A DNA stretch of 64,000 bases from Treponema sp. Its GTDB lineage: Bacteria; Spirochaetota; Spirochaetia; Treponematales; Treponemataceae. This document shows, piece by piece, positions 17,680 through 25,121 of the stretch. The stretch covers positions 92,325-156,324 of the forward strand of contig JAEDCY010000002.1 of the NCBI GenBank assembly GCA_016293915.1, written 5' to 3'. The translations under genes and the position numbers were made by a program. Below the pieces are notes generated by a model, which was not told the origin of the DNA, searched no databases, and saw only the letters and a program-made list of their open reading frames with translations. The first letter of the stretch is position 1. Each line of letters starts with the position of its first letter.

Positions 17680-19167
17680 ATGGGCTTACATGATGAGTGT
17701 GGTGTAGTTGGAATTTTTGGCGCAGAAAATGCTGCCGGACTTTCGTATTTTGCCCTTACAGCCTTGCAACATCGTGGACAGGAATCTGCGGGTATTGCCG
17801 TAAGTGACGGTTCAAGAATTAAACTGCGCAAAGACATTGGTCTTGTAAGTGATGTTTTTGAAGAGGATCATTTTGAAAAACTTGAAGGCAATATCGCAGT
17901 AGGGCATGTCCGCTATGCAACTGCAGGCGGACGCACAATTGAAAATGCACAGCCATTTATGAACTCTTTCAAAAATGGTTCGATTGCACTTGCCCATAAT
18001 GGACAGCTTGTGAATCATACAAAACTCCGTGAGCTTCTTGAAGATTATGGAAGTACTTTTTCAAGTTCAAGCGATAGTGAAGTTATACTCAAACTGATTG
18101 TACGTAAATATATTGAAAATGGCGGTCATCTTGGAACTCCTGATATCGAAGAAAATAAAGAAGCTTTAAATCAGCAGCGCTTTATAGATGCCGTAGTTCA
18201 GGCGGCAAAGCTTATAAAAGGTTCTTTTGCTCTTTGTATTATGACTGAAAATATGCTGATAGGAGTGAGGGATCCTAATGGGATTCGACCTCTTTGTATA
18301 GGACAGATTGGCGGGGGCGTTACGGGGGCGGAGCCCCCGTTAGAAGGGGTAGCGAGCAACGAAGTGCGAGCGCAGGGGAAGACTTCCCCCTCTTATATAA
18401 TTACATCGGAATCTTGTGCTATAGATTCGGTGAACGGACTTTTTGTTCGTGACCTTGAGCCTGGTGAAATTGTTGTAATTACTAAGGAAGGACATCGTTC
18501 TATAAAATATTCGGAAGAAAAAAAGCAGACCTGTATTTTCGAGTATGTTTACTTTGCACGACCGGATAGTGTAATTGATGGAATTGCGGTTCAGAATGCA
18601 CGTTATAAAATGGGAGAAGTTCTTGCCAAAGAATCTCCGGTAGAAGCAGATATTGTAATTGGAGTTCCTGATTCCGGTCTTGGCGCCGCCCAGGGCTATG
18701 CACGTGCAAGCGGAGTTTCGTACGGTATGGGAATTATCAAAAACAAATATATTGGACGAACCTTTATTGCGCCGACTCAGAAGGAGCGCGAGAATATGGT
18801 TTTTGTAAAACTCAATGCAATAAGAAGTGACCTGGAAGGAAAGCGGGTTATTGTAATTGATGATTCAATTGTGCGTGGAACTACAAGCCGCCGTCTGGTT
18901 CAGATTTTAAGGCGTGCCGGTGCTAAGGAGGTGCACTTTCGCGTAAGCTCTCCGCCGGTTAAGTTTCCATGTTATTTAGGAATTGATACCCCAAGTAAAA
19001 ATGAATTGATTTCAAGTACTCATGAGCTCGAAGAAATCCGGAAGGAAATTGGTGCAGATTCTCTTGCCTTTATAAGTCTGGAGGGAATGATTGAAGCTCT
19101 TAGAAGCTGTAAGCCTGAAGCAGATGGTTTTTGTAAGGGATGTTTTTCTGGAGAGTATCCGGTGTAG
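17680..19167 (+). CDS. purF: Amidophosphoribosyltransferase
   Basis: 495 aa. First committed step of purine synthesis: PRPP plus glutamine to phosphoribosylamine. The nucleophile Cys7 lies in MGLHDECGVVG, implying removal of a short propeptide; the PRPP loop is VIVIDDSIVRGTTSRR. The start follows CTGGAGAAATAAAA, 2 bp after gltD, so it is operonic. An in-frame family C insert (18312-18392) lies after the glutaminase domain. Placement behind gltBD puts a glutamine consumer under the same leader. Confidence 0.96.
   Translation: MGLHDECGVVGIFGAENAAGLSYFALTALQHRGQESAGIAVSDGSRIKLRKDIGLVSDVFEEDHFEKLEGNIAVGHVRYATAGGRTIENAQPFMNSFKNGSIALAHNGQLVNHTKLRELLEDYGSTFSSSSDSEVILKLIVRKYIENGGHLGTPDIEENKEALNQQRFIDAVVQAAKLIKGSFALCIMTENMLIGVRDPNGIRPLCIGQIGGGVTGAEPPLEGVASNEVRAQGKTSPSYIITSESCAIDSVNGLFVRDLEPGEIVVITKEGHRSIKYSEEKKQTCIFEYVYFARPDSVIDGIAVQNARYKMGEVLAKESPVEADIVIGVPDSGLGAAQGYARASGVSYGMGIIKNKYIGRTFIAPTQKERENMVFVKLNAIRSDLEGKRVIVIDDSIVRGTTSRRLVQILRRAGAKEVHFRVSSPPVKFPCYLGIDTPSKNELISSTHELEEIRKEIGADSLAFISLEGMIEALRSCKPEADGFCKGCFSGEYPV
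18312..18392. repeat. purF: Family C repeat inside purF
   Basis: GGGGGCGTTACGGGGGCGGAGCCCCCGTTAGAAGGGGTAGC split by AGCAACGAAGTGCGAGCG and closed by GGGGAAGACTTCCCCC. Encodes a loop with GAEPPLEGVASNEVRAQ. Confidence 0.85.
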
Positions 19168-19176
19168 AGAGAATAC

Positions 19177-19213
19177 GGTGGTTTCGATACGGCCTTTGGC
19201 CTACTCAACCACC
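19177..19213. repeat. Family A repeat between purF and the ANTAR gene
   Basis: GGTGGTTTCGATACGGCC...GGCCTACTCAACCACC; it lies in the convergent gap and may serve as the shared transcription end. Confidence 0.8.
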
Positions 19214-19216
19214 GTA

Positions 19217-19783
19217 TTAGCCATAGGTCTTTATTATTTCTTCTGAAATTGCCGTTTTCTTCATGCCGCGGTCCATGGCTTCTTTTTCGATGTAGCGGTG
19301 GGCTTCCTGTTCACTCATATTCATGTTCTGCATTAAAAGCATTTTTGCACGGTTTACCTGTTTTATTTCTTCCATCTTTACCTTGAGCTTTGTCGTCTGG
19401 CTGGAAAGTACCTGAACCTTATATTGAACAGCAATTGCGATTTTCATCATGTTGTATAAATAAAAGGGTTCAAAAGGTTTTGTGATTGTGAGAATTCCGT
19501 AACCTTCGACACGATATGAGATTTCATCAAAGTGTTCGTTAGGTACCAATAACAGAATAGTTGAGTAAGAATCTGCAAGGTTGATGGCAAAGTCTGTGTC
19601 GTAGCCGTCGCCGGAGTCCGCAATAATTATATTGAAGCTGCGCTCAGTTGCGAGGCGGCGGGCTTCGTTGAAATCACTTGTCGTAGTAAGTTCAAAAAGC
19701 GGCGGTACAAGAAATGCGGAGATTTGAGAAATTATTTTACTGTCACGTGATACTACAAGTACGCTGTGCGATTCTGCTTCCAT
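19217..19783 (-). CDS. ANTAR-domain antitermination regulator with atypical receiver
   Basis: 188 aa. The N-terminal 120 residues look like a receiver fold: VLVVSRDSKI where DD is usual, IIADSGDG at the phosphoacceptor position, and TKPFEP at the conserved Lys; the acidic pocket is only partly kept. A helical linker leads to an ANTAR domain (about residues 130-188): NRAKMLLMQNMNMSEQEAHRYI and KEAMDRGMKK. ANTAR proteins (AmiR, NasR, EutV) bind hexaloop RNA hairpins and prevent termination. Position after glnA parallels NitR of Clostridium saccharobutylicum. Likely regulator of the hexaloop leaders in this window. Confidence 0.9.
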   Translation of the reverse strand: MEAESHSVLVVSRDSKIISQISAFLVPPLFELTTTSDFNEARRLATERSFNIIIADSGDGYDTDFAINLADSYSTILLLVPNEHFDEISYRVEGYGILTITKPFEPFYLYNMMKIAIAVQYKVQVLSSQTTKLKVKMEEIKQVNRAKMLLMQNMNMSEQEAHRYIEKEAMDRGMKKTAISEEIIKTYG

Positions 19784-19796
19784 TTATAAAACACCT

Positions 19797-19855
19797 GTCA
19801 TTCCGAACTTATTTCGGAATCTATTACTGAAATCCTGAAACAAGTTCAGGATGAC
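19797..19855. repeat. Family B repeat between glnA and the ANTAR gene
   Basis: GTCATTCCGAACTTATTTCGGAAT followed by CCTGAAACAAGTTCAGGATGAC. Two adjacent hairpins in the transcript between two cotranscribed genes could set their relative levels. Confidence 0.75.
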
Positions 19856-19862
19856 TTCTTTT

Positions 19863-21071
19863 TTATGCAATTAAGTCCCCTAAAACCTTTTTTACAAAGT
19901 CGCTGTTGTCAGCGAGTCGCTTTGCTTCTGCAAGAGATTTTGGCAAAGCCTTAAGAGAAGTCTTTTTTGCAACTTCATCATCAAAAAGATTTTCTACAGT
20001 TTCTGCTGGCGGCTGAATCTTATTTTTGATTCCTTCGATTGCAGCTTGAATCAAGAGTGTGAGTACAAGATAGATGTTGCATAGAGGGTCAGGAGAACGA
20101 AGTTCCAGGCGTTTTGCATTTTTGCTGGATGGAACTCTAATAAGGGTAGATCGGTTTTCTTTGCCCCAGGAAATGTATTCTGGTGCTTTACAGGCTCCCA
20201 GACGGTTGTATGAATTATCTACAGGATTTAAGTAGAAGGTAATTTCTGCTATATGCTTGAGGATACCACCGAGCATATATGGCAGTAAATCATCTGTTTT
20301 CTTTTCTGTTTTGCCTTTTGCAGGACGATAAGAAATATTTATGTGCATTCCATTTCCTGCCTGGCCCACAATAGGTTTTGGAGAAAAATCTGCATAAAGT
20401 CCATTGCTTGCGGCCTTTGTATTTACAATCCATTTGAAGGTAGCAACGTTATCAGCAGCTGTGAGGGCATCTGAATAATGGAAATCAATTTCGTTCTGTC
20501 CCGGTCCTTCTTCGTGGTGACTTGCTTCCGGAGTGATACCCATCTGTTCAAGAGTAAAGCAGATATCACGGCGGATATTTTCTCCGTGATCTTCCGGAGC
20601 AATGTCCATGTAGCCGGCCTTGTCGAAGGTCTCGCTGGTTGGTTCTCCTTTTTCGTCGAGCTTGAAGAGGTAGAACTCAACTTCTGTTCCAACCATCATT
20701 TCTACTCCGCATTCGTCTTTAAGCTGCTGACAGGCCTTTTGCAAAATTGTTCGGCTGTCTTTAAGATAAGGACTTCCATCGGGGGTGAGGATATTACAGA
20801 ACATGCGGACAACTTTTCCGGTAGCAGGACGCCATGGAATAATTGCAAGGGTAGAAGGATCCGGCTTAAGATAAAGCTCTGACTTCTGTGGATTTTCAAA
20901 GCCTTCAATTGCGGATGCATCGAAAGGGATGCCATGCTCAAAGGCACGTCCCAGTTCAGTTGGCATAATCGAAATGTTTTTTTGTTTTCCTTTTAAATCA
21001 AAAAAAGCAAGGCGAATGAACTTTACATCCTCTTCTTCAATAAAATCTAGAACTTCGTCTTTTGTATACAT
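19863..21071 (-). CDS. glnA: Glutamine synthetase, type I-like
   Basis: 402 aa from ATG 21071 (AGGAGG upstream), somewhat shorter than typical GSI (about 440). GS motifs: FDASAIEGF, metal-binding VEFYLF and GPGQNEIDFH, ATP-site GNGMHINI, glutamate-site NRLGACKAPEYISWGKENRS and RLELRSPDP. Condenses ammonia and glutamate to glutamine in the cytoplasm. Third gene of carB(C)-pyrG-glnA-ANTAR. A 30-bp longer in-frame start exists but would put the Shine-Dalgarno inside the protein. A second glutamine synthetase, glnN, is at 44.2 kb. Confidence 0.92.
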   Translation of the reverse strand: MYTKDEVLDFIEEEDVKFIRLAFFDLKGKQKNISIMPTELGRAFEHGIPFDASAIEGFENPQKSELYLKPDPSTLAIIPWRPATGKVVRMFCNILTPDGSPYLKDSRTILQKACQQLKDECGVEMMVGTEVEFYLFKLDEKGEPTSETFDKAGYMDIAPEDHGENIRRDICFTLEQMGITPEASHHEEGPGQNEIDFHYSDALTAADNVATFKWIVNTKAASNGLYADFSPKPIVGQAGNGMHINISYRPAKGKTEKKTDDLLPYMLGGILKHIAEITFYLNPVDNSYNRLGACKAPEYISWGKENRSTLIRVPSSKNAKRLELRSPDPLCNIYLVLTLLIQAAIEGIKNKIQPPAETVENLFDDEVAKKTSLKALPKSLAEAKRLADNSDFVKKVLGDLIA

Positions 21072-21107
21072 AATGTGCTTTATCCTCCTGATAAAAGCCA
21101 TTAAACA

Positions 21108-21160
21108 AGTTTGTCAAGGCTTTAAGCGTAGCGTGCCTTGACGAACTTGTATATATCGGC
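21108..21160. repeat. Family G palindrome between pyrG and glnA
   Basis: Arms CAAGTTTGTCAAGGC and GCCTTGACGAACTTG around TTTAAGCGTAGCGT. The related element at 36101-36148 shares GTCAAGGC...AGCGAAGCGTGCCTTGAC. Both sit between cotranscribed genes. Confidence 0.75.
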
Positions 21161-21174
21161 AATTTTATTATAAC

Positions 21175-22815
21175 TTACCCGTTACACGCTTTCAAGAATT
21201 CAACAAAGAGCGGGCCTGCATTGTTTGGGCGGCTCTTAAACTCCGGATGGAACTGAACGCCTACGTGGAATTGTCCGGCAACTTCTACAGCTTCTACGAG
21301 AGTGCCGTCAGGACTGGTTCCGCTTATGGTGAGTCCAGCCTCCTGCATCTGGGTACGGAAGTCGTTGTTGAACTCGTAACGGTGGCGGTGGCGCTCGGTG
21401 ATTACTAAGCAATCGTCGTTAGATTCTGAAACGAGTTCCGCATGACAACTTGTATATGCTTTTTCTAATATACTTCCCGGAGTCACTTTACACGGGTAAC
21501 TTCCCAGTCTCATAGTTCCACCTTTTATTACACCCTCTTGATTTTTCATCAGGTCGATAACCGGGTGCTCGCACATTTCGTCGAACTCTCTGCTGTTTGC
21601 ATCTGCGTAACCGAGAACGGAGCGGGCAAACTCAATTACTGCAATCTGCATTCCAAGACAGATTCCAAAATATGGCAGTTTGTGTGTGCGGGCATAGTGG
21701 CATGCAGAAACCATTCCTTCAACACCGCGGTGACCAAAGCCTCCAGGAAGAATAATACCTGAACAGTCTGCAAAAATCTCTGGGGCAGTTTTATCTGTTA
21801 CACTATCGGAATCCACCCATTTGATTTTGATGTTTTTTCCAACAACAAAACTTGCATGGTTCAGTGATTCTACGATACTTAAATATGAGTCGTGCAGCTT
21901 TACGTATTTTCCAACCAGTGCAACCTGAATCTCTCCCTGGCGGGCATGAATTGTTTCTACCATTTTTGACCAGGCTGCAAGTTCAGGATAGTGCTGATTT
22001 CCTTCGGCGCAATCAAGGCCCAGGTCGCGGCAAACAACGCCGTCCATATTCTGGGCGTGCAGCATGAGAGGCACTTCATAAAGGCTCTTACAGGTTGTAT
22101 TGTTGATTACGCAGTCTTCTCCAACGTTACAAAAGAGGCTGATTTTTCTGCGGATATCTAGAGGGATTTCTTCGTCGCAGCGGGCAACAATAATATCCGG
22201 GTGAATACCAACAGCCATAAGTTCCTTTACAGAGTGCTGGGTTGGCTTAGATTTAAACTCATCCGAACCGCTGATGTAGGGCACAAGACAAACGTGAATA
22301 AAAAGACAGTTGCGGCGCCCAACTTCCAGGGCCAGCTGGCGGATTGCTTCGAGGAAGGGCTGACTTTCGATATCACCGATAGTACCGCCAACTTCTACAA
22401 TGCTTACGTCGGCTCCGCTAACTTCGGCATTTTTCAAAATAAAATCTTTGATTTCATTTGTTACGTGAGGAATAATCTGTACGGTCTGACCAAGATATTC
22501 TCCCTGGCGTTCCTTGTTGAGGACGTTCCAGTAAACACGGCCACTGGTCATGTTGGAATACTTTGTAAGATTTTCGTCGATAAAGCGCTCGTAGTGGCCG
22601 AGGTCCAGATCTGTTTCGGCACCGTCTTCTGTTACAAAAACTTCGCCGTGCTGGAAGGGGCTCATTGTTCCCGGGTCTACGTTCATGTATGGGTCAAGCT
22701 TCTGACTGGCAATTTTGAGGCCACGGCATTTTAAGAGTCGGCCAAGTGAGGCAGCGGTAATTCCTTTTCCAAGTCCTGAGACAACTCCGCCGGTTACAAA
22801 AATAAATTTACTCAT
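21175..22815 (-). CDS. pyrG: CTP synthase
   Basis: 546 aa. Converts UTP to CTP using glutamine and ATP. Synthetase domain motifs: TGGVVSGLGKGI at the N-terminus and EVGGTIGDIES; class I amidotransferase domain with the nucleophile in GICLGMQ and the C-terminal HPEFKSRP. An in-frame family B insert (21421-21447) encodes CHAELVSES in the amidotransferase domain. The start overlaps the end of carB(C-half) by 8 bp, so translation is probably coupled. Confidence 0.97.
   Translation of the reverse strand: MSKFIFVTGGVVSGLGKGITAASLGRLLKCRGLKIASQKLDPYMNVDPGTMSPFQHGEVFVTEDGAETDLDLGHYERFIDENLTKYSNMTSGRVYWNVLNKERQGEYLGQTVQIIPHVTNEIKDFILKNAEVSGADVSIVEVGGTIGDIESQPFLEAIRQLALEVGRRNCLFIHVCLVPYISGSDEFKSKPTQHSVKELMAVGIHPDIIVARCDEEIPLDIRRKISLFCNVGEDCVINNTTCKSLYEVPLMLHAQNMDGVVCRDLGLDCAEGNQHYPELAAWSKMVETIHARQGEIQVALVGKYVKLHDSYLSIVESLNHASFVVGKNIKIKWVDSDSVTDKTAPEIFADCSGIILPGGFGHRGVEGMVSACHYARTHKLPYFGICLGMQIAVIEFARSVLGYADANSREFDEMCEHPVIDLMKNQEGVIKGGTMRLGSYPCKVTPGSILEKAYTSCHAELVSESNDDCLVITERHRHRYEFNNDFRTQMQEAGLTISGTSPDGTLVEAVEVAGQFHVGVQFHPEFKSRPNNAGPLFVEFLKACNG
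21421..21447. repeat. pyrG: Family B repeat inside pyrG
   Basis: AGATTCTGAAACGAGTTCCGCATGAC read on the minus strand as HAELVSES, the same peptide frame as in asnB and carB(N-half). Confidence 0.75.
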
Positions 22816-24574
22816 ATTTTCCTCCCATAAAATCTGAATTGATATCTACAAGACTTAAGTTATCCAGTGTGTAGTCACTGGCAAGACAATCTGCAAGAAT
22901 GTTAGCAGTATCTAACGCAGTAAGGCAGTCAATGTCTCTTTCTACGGCAAGGCGACGGAGTTTTACACTTTCGGCCACCGGGTCGCGGCCCTTTGCAGAG
23001 GTTGAAATTACGTAGGCAACCTTGCCGCTTTCAAGCAGTGTCATTACGTTGTTATTGTAATCTTCGTGAACCTTTGCTACGTGTGTAACTTCCATGCCGC
23101 TGCGTTCGATTGTGGCAGCGTTACCGGTGGTTGCGTAGAGGGTAAAGCCGAGGTCGTAGAACTTACGGGCCAGGGCAGGGAGCTCCGGAAGGTCGCTCTG
23201 GCGGACAGAGAAGAGGACTCCGGGGTGCGTTGTACGTTCGCTTTCGCTCACTGTCGAGTTTGCTTCGCAAACTCGCGGGGAACTTTGTGGGGTCTTAGGG
23301 GCGTCGCCCCTAGGAGAAGGGGTAGCGGAAGCCCCGGTAGCAAGCGTTAGCTTGCGGAAGGAGGCTGGAGCGTGGGGAAGGCCTTCCCCTCCCTCTGGCT
23401 TAATCATCTTCCAGCCGGCGGCAACCATGCCCTTGTACAAGGCTTCCTCGCGGGTGCTGGCAATTCCGAGAACTTCACCTGTAGATTTCATTTCAGGTCC
23501 CAGGTGTGTATCGACATCCATAAGTTTTTCAAAACTGAAAACAGGAACTTTTACAGCAAAATAATCTGGCTTTCTGTATAGGCCGGTGCCGTAACCGAGA
23601 TCTCTAACTTTTTCTCCAAGCATGGCACGGGTTGCAAGGTCTATCATAGGAACTCCGCTGACTTTACTCAAATATGGAACTGTACGGCTTGAACGAGGAT
23701 TTGCCTCGATAATGTAAAGATCGCTGCCGCTGCCGTTGTCGTAAATCAGATACTGAATATTTACAAGTCCTTTAGTGCCAAGAGCGAGGGCCAGGTCTGT
23801 AGACTGACGGATAATTTTTTCTTCAATTTCTTTTGTAAACTGACCTGGGTAAACTGCAATTGAGTCGCCGGAATGTATACCTGTTCGTTCAACGTGTTCC
23901 ATAATGCCGGGAATAAGAACTTCTTCTCCGTCGCAGATACAGTCAACTTCCAGTTCTTTTCCTTCCATGTATTTATCAATAAGAACTGGATTTTCAATTC
24001 CCTGGCGCAGAATGATTTTCATGTATTCTTTTACATCTGCACTGTTACGGGCAATAATCATGTTCTGGCCACCCAGTACATAACTTGGGCGCATAAGTAC
24101 CGGATAAGTGATTTTTTCTGCTGCTTCGAGTGCTTCTACTTCTGTAAAAACAGTAAGTCCTTTTGGGCGTTTGATGTTAAGACGGTCGCAGAGTTCTTCA
24201 AAACGTTCGCGATCTTCGGCAAGGTCAATGGCATCTGCACTTGTTCCCAGAATGCGGATTCCCTGGCTGTTAAGGAATTTTGCAAGTTTGATGGCAGTTC
24301 CTCCACCAAAAGCAACAACAACGCCGTAAGGTTTTTCAACGGAGAGAACATTCATAATATCTGCTGGAGTGAGTGGTTCAAAGTAAAGGCGGTCTGCAGT
24401 ATCAAAGTCGGTGCTGACAGTCTCCGGGTTATTATTTACAATCGCAACTTTGTAGCCAAGTTTTTTAAGGGCACGTACACACTGAACACTGGCATAATCA
24501 AACTCAATTCCCTGACCAATTCTGATTGGACCTGAACCGAGAACTACGATTGTTCCTTTTGATTCTTCTGACAT
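22808..24574 (-). CDS. carB: Carbamoyl-phosphate synthase large subunit, C-terminal half (split carB)
   Basis: 588 aa from ATG 24574 (GAGGAAAAAG upstream). Corresponds to the second half of full-length CarB: it begins GTIVVLGSGPIRIGQGIEFDYA, has a second ATP-grasp domain (RPSYVLGGQNM, ANPRSSRTVPYLSK) and ends in the allosteric MGS-like domain. Forms carbamoyl phosphate together with CarA and the N-terminal half at 27686-29374. A 160-bp in-frame insert (23236-23394) lies before the MGS-like domain. It has its own promoter and hexaloop leader and heads the pyrG-glnA-ANTAR operon. Confidence 0.93.
   Translation of the reverse strand: MSEESKGTIVVLGSGPIRIGQGIEFDYASVQCVRALKKLGYKVAIVNNNPETVSTDFDTADRLYFEPLTPADIMNVLSVEKPYGVVVAFGGGTAIKLAKFLNSQGIRILGTSADAIDLAEDRERFEELCDRLNIKRPKGLTVFTEVEALEAAEKITYPVLMRPSYVLGGQNMIIARNSADVKEYMKIILRQGIENPVLIDKYMEGKELEVDCICDGEEVLIPGIMEHVERTGIHSGDSIAVYPGQFTKEIEEKIIRQSTDLALALGTKGLVNIQYLIYDNGSGSDLYIIEANPRSSRTVPYLSKVSGVPMIDLATRAMLGEKVRDLGYGTGLYRKPDYFAVKVPVFSFEKLMDVDTHLGPEMKSTGEVLGIASTREEALYKGMVAAGWKMIKPEGGEGLPHAPASFRKLTLATGASATPSPRGDAPKTPQSSPRVCEANSTVSESERTTHPGVLFSVRQSDLPELPALARKFYDLGFTLYATTGNAATIERSGMEVTHVAKVHEDYNNNVMTLLESGKVAYVISTSAKGRDPVAESVKLRRLAVERDIDCLTALDTANILADCLASDYTLDNLSLVDINSDFMGGKYE
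23236..23394. repeat. carB: Family C repeat with extra palindromes inside carB (C-half)
   Basis: CGAGTTTGCTTCGCAAACTCG (a hairpin also seen at 10802), then GGGGTCTTAGGGGCGTCGCCCC...GGGGTAGCGGAAGCCCC, CAAGCGTTAGCTTGCG and GGGGAAGGCCTTCCCC. Read on the minus strand as a Ser/Pro/Ala-rich loop. At about 53 codons it is one of the largest inserts. Confidence 0.85.
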
Positions 24575-24590
24575 CTTTTTCCTCAAAAAC

Positions 24591-24645
24591 AAAAAAAGGC
24601 GACAATTTCCCTAGGGAAATTGTCGCCTTTGACCATTAAATAATA
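24591..24645 (-). promoter_or_regulatory. Promoter and ANTAR-type hexaloop/terminator of carB(C)-pyrG-glnA
   Basis: On the minus strand a -10 TATTAT (24640-24645) is followed at +1 by GTC-[AAAGGC]-GAC (24622-24633), extended by AAT/ATT beyond a G.A mismatch. The loop has A1/G4. The terminator AAAGGCGACAATTTCCC / GGGAAATTGTCGCCTTTTTTT occupies 24591-24630 and shares the loop bases. The -35 is weak (TTTTCA). Confidence 0.8.
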
Positions 24646-24725
24646 GCACTTTTTGCAGACTATGAAAAGTGCTTTTACCTTTGATTGTAGAAAAAAAAGG
24701 ATATAAGGTTTTGATGTATAAGTTA

Positions 24726-24782
24726 TTGACAAATACCCCGATAGGGTATATTTTGAAATTGCAAAATACCCTAGGTGGGTAT
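24726..24782 (+). promoter_or_regulatory. csoR promoter with two CsoR-type operators
   Basis: -35 TTGACA (24726-24731), 17-bp spacer, -10 TATTTT. Operator 1 ATACCCCGATAGGGTAT (24733-24749) fills the spacer; operator 2 ATACCCTAGGTGGGTAT (24766-24782) lies just downstream. The G/C-tract inverted repeats are typical of CsoR sites, so autorepression is expected. Confidence 0.8.
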
Positions 24783-24797
24783 AGGCAAGAGGTGAAA

Positions 24798-25103
24798 ATG
24801 GCAGAACTTTGTCCTCATTGTTCAGGAAAGCACAAAGAAAGGAAAGACTCAGAATATAAAGATTTGATGAACAGATTAAAACGAATCGAAGGTCAGGTTC
24901 GCGGAGTTGAAGGTATGCTGGAAGCAGATGCATATTGCACTGATATTCTTATTCAGGTTTCTGCAATATCAAGTGCCTTGAAAAGTTTTAATAAGGTATT
25001 ACTTGCTAATCATATGAAAACCTGTGTTGCCGAAGGAATCAGAAAAGGTGACGACTCTGTTATAGATGAATTTGTTCTTACATTACAAAAACTTATGAAG
25101 TAA
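24798..25103 (+). CDS. csoR: Copper-sensing repressor CsoR
   Basis: 101 aa from ATG 24798 (GAGGTG upstream). All-helical CsoR/RcnR family: RLKRIEGQVRGVEGML, then the copper ligands Cys in AYCTDIL and His/Cys in NHMKTC. An extra N-terminal CPHC and His-rich stretch is present. Binding Cu(I) releases the repressor from the operators at 24733 and 24766. Directly upstream of copA. Confidence 0.92.
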   Translation: MAELCPHCSGKHKERKDSEYKDLMNRLKRIEGQVRGVEGMLEADAYCTDILIQVSAISSALKSFNKVLLANHMKTCVAEGIRKGDDSVIDEFVLTLQKLMK

Positions 25104-25121
25104 CTTTTTAGAGGAATGATT

